Assembly: GCA_013399015.1 (NCBI GenBank)
Contig: VWZX01010557.1
Span: forward strand, 326,841-390,840
Source: Galbula dea
Lineage: Eukaryota; Chordata; Aves; Piciformes; Galbulidae
Reading direction: 5' to 3'
Length of the DNA stretch: 64,000 nt
Below the pieces are notes generated by a model, which searched no databases, had not been told where the DNA came from, and saw only the letters and a program-made list of their open reading frames with translations. The translations under genes and the position numbers were made by a program. Positions 63,421-64,000 of this stretch are shown in pieces. How positions within the stretch are numbered: position 1 is the stretch's first letter; each line of letters starts with the position of its first letter.

Positions 63421-64000
63421 AGACAAAGGTATCAGTAATGCAGATTTTGTAGACTAATTTAGGCTTAAAAGCCTGTAATTTTTTTCAGAGAACTGCAGGG
63501 ATGTTATTGAGTTCACTTCTGAAGACAACAAAATTCCCAAAAAGTCCCTGTAACCTGTACCTGCCTGCAAAATCTGGATTGCTGCCACTTCAGGTAAGAA
63601 GGACTTGGCTGGAGTTTGGGTGTTGGGTGGAAGACACAGTTGTTGCCCTGCCACTTTTGCTGTCAAATAGGCAAATTTAGAGTGGAATTCAATTAGGTAC
63701 ACTCAAACAAATTGAGAATCCTAAATTGTATTTTTTTCTGTAATACTTTTCAACATATAATTTTAAATTGATAGGCAACTAGGCTACATAAATTAATTCA
63801 ATTGTGTCATCTTAAAAAAAATTGATCATATGTGAATTACTGTAGTTAGTATTGAGCTAAATAATACTATTATCTTCTGTCAGAATTCTGTTATGCTGAT
63901 TCAATTAATGTTATTTGAACTGGAAGAAATGGAAAAAAATTAAATATAAATCCTGAATTGCATTTTCAGACAGAACAATAGTTATAAACAAATAAAAATT

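Larger units (their letters stand above)
57358..64000 (-). other. KCNH7: KCNH7 intron (partial), upstream of the linker exon
   Basis: At least 6.6 kb. It contains the inverted CR1 at 58738-59880, an ATT/GTT-rich microsatellite-like run (62826-62875) and a GC-rich patch (62900-63420). The exon encoding the preceding long linker was not found, so it should lie beyond the window. Confidence 0.8.

Noticed and set aside
1..64000. CRISPR arrays, operons, phage or bacterial features
   Set aside because: The window is vertebrate intronic sequence; no regularly spaced repeats or prokaryotic gene organisation are present.

Overview
This is a vertebrate, almost certainly avian, genomic window lying wholly inside one large gene on the minus strand: KCNH7, the ERG3 (Kv11.3) voltage-gated potassium channel. 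Seven coding exons with intact splice sites and matching phases can be read. They run from 57357 down to 12077, total exactly 1800 bp and encode about 600 residues: end of the cytosolic N-terminal linker, S1-S3, S4-pore-S6, C-linker, cyclic-nucleotide-binding-homology domain (two exons) and the first distal C-terminal exon. The PAS-domain and large linker exons (5' side, beyond 64000) and the last C-terminal exons (3' side, before position 1) were not found in the window. Bird origin is inferred from the CR1 LINE family with avian-type coding sequence and ATTCTGTG-type 3' ends, the low repeat density and the moderate intron sizes.

Layout: 1-12076 partial intron with one CR1 tail; exon 12077-12176; intron with a CR1 at 12.6-13.0 kb; exon 15302-15507; exon 17803-18055; 10-kb intron with an old inverted CR1 (21.9-22.35 kb); exon 28070-28269; 0.7-kb intron; exon 28975-29374; 8-kb intron with a tRNA-Glu/CR1 chimeric SINE (29640-29817); exon 37412-37837; 19.3-kb intron with an RTE-like LINE remnant (40.2-41.06 kb, 15-N gap) and three CR1 copies (51.3, 53.0 and 54.95 kb, the first with a 293-N gap); exon 57143-57357; then a partial intron with a 1.14-kb inverted CR1 carrying a 352-codon open reverse-transcriptase frame, and a GC-rich patch near 63 kb.

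The coding content works as one product: a tetrameric K+ channel subunit. The rest is intron. The most interesting non-gene content is the retrotransposon layer: a SINE whose head is tRNA-Glu and whose tail copies a CR1 type also present here; an RTE-type element with a C-terminal zinc-finger-like motif, of a kind patchily distributed in birds; and several closely similar CR1 copies. The gene has a weak-looking donor and a frame-shifting decoy acceptor at the last visible splice junction.
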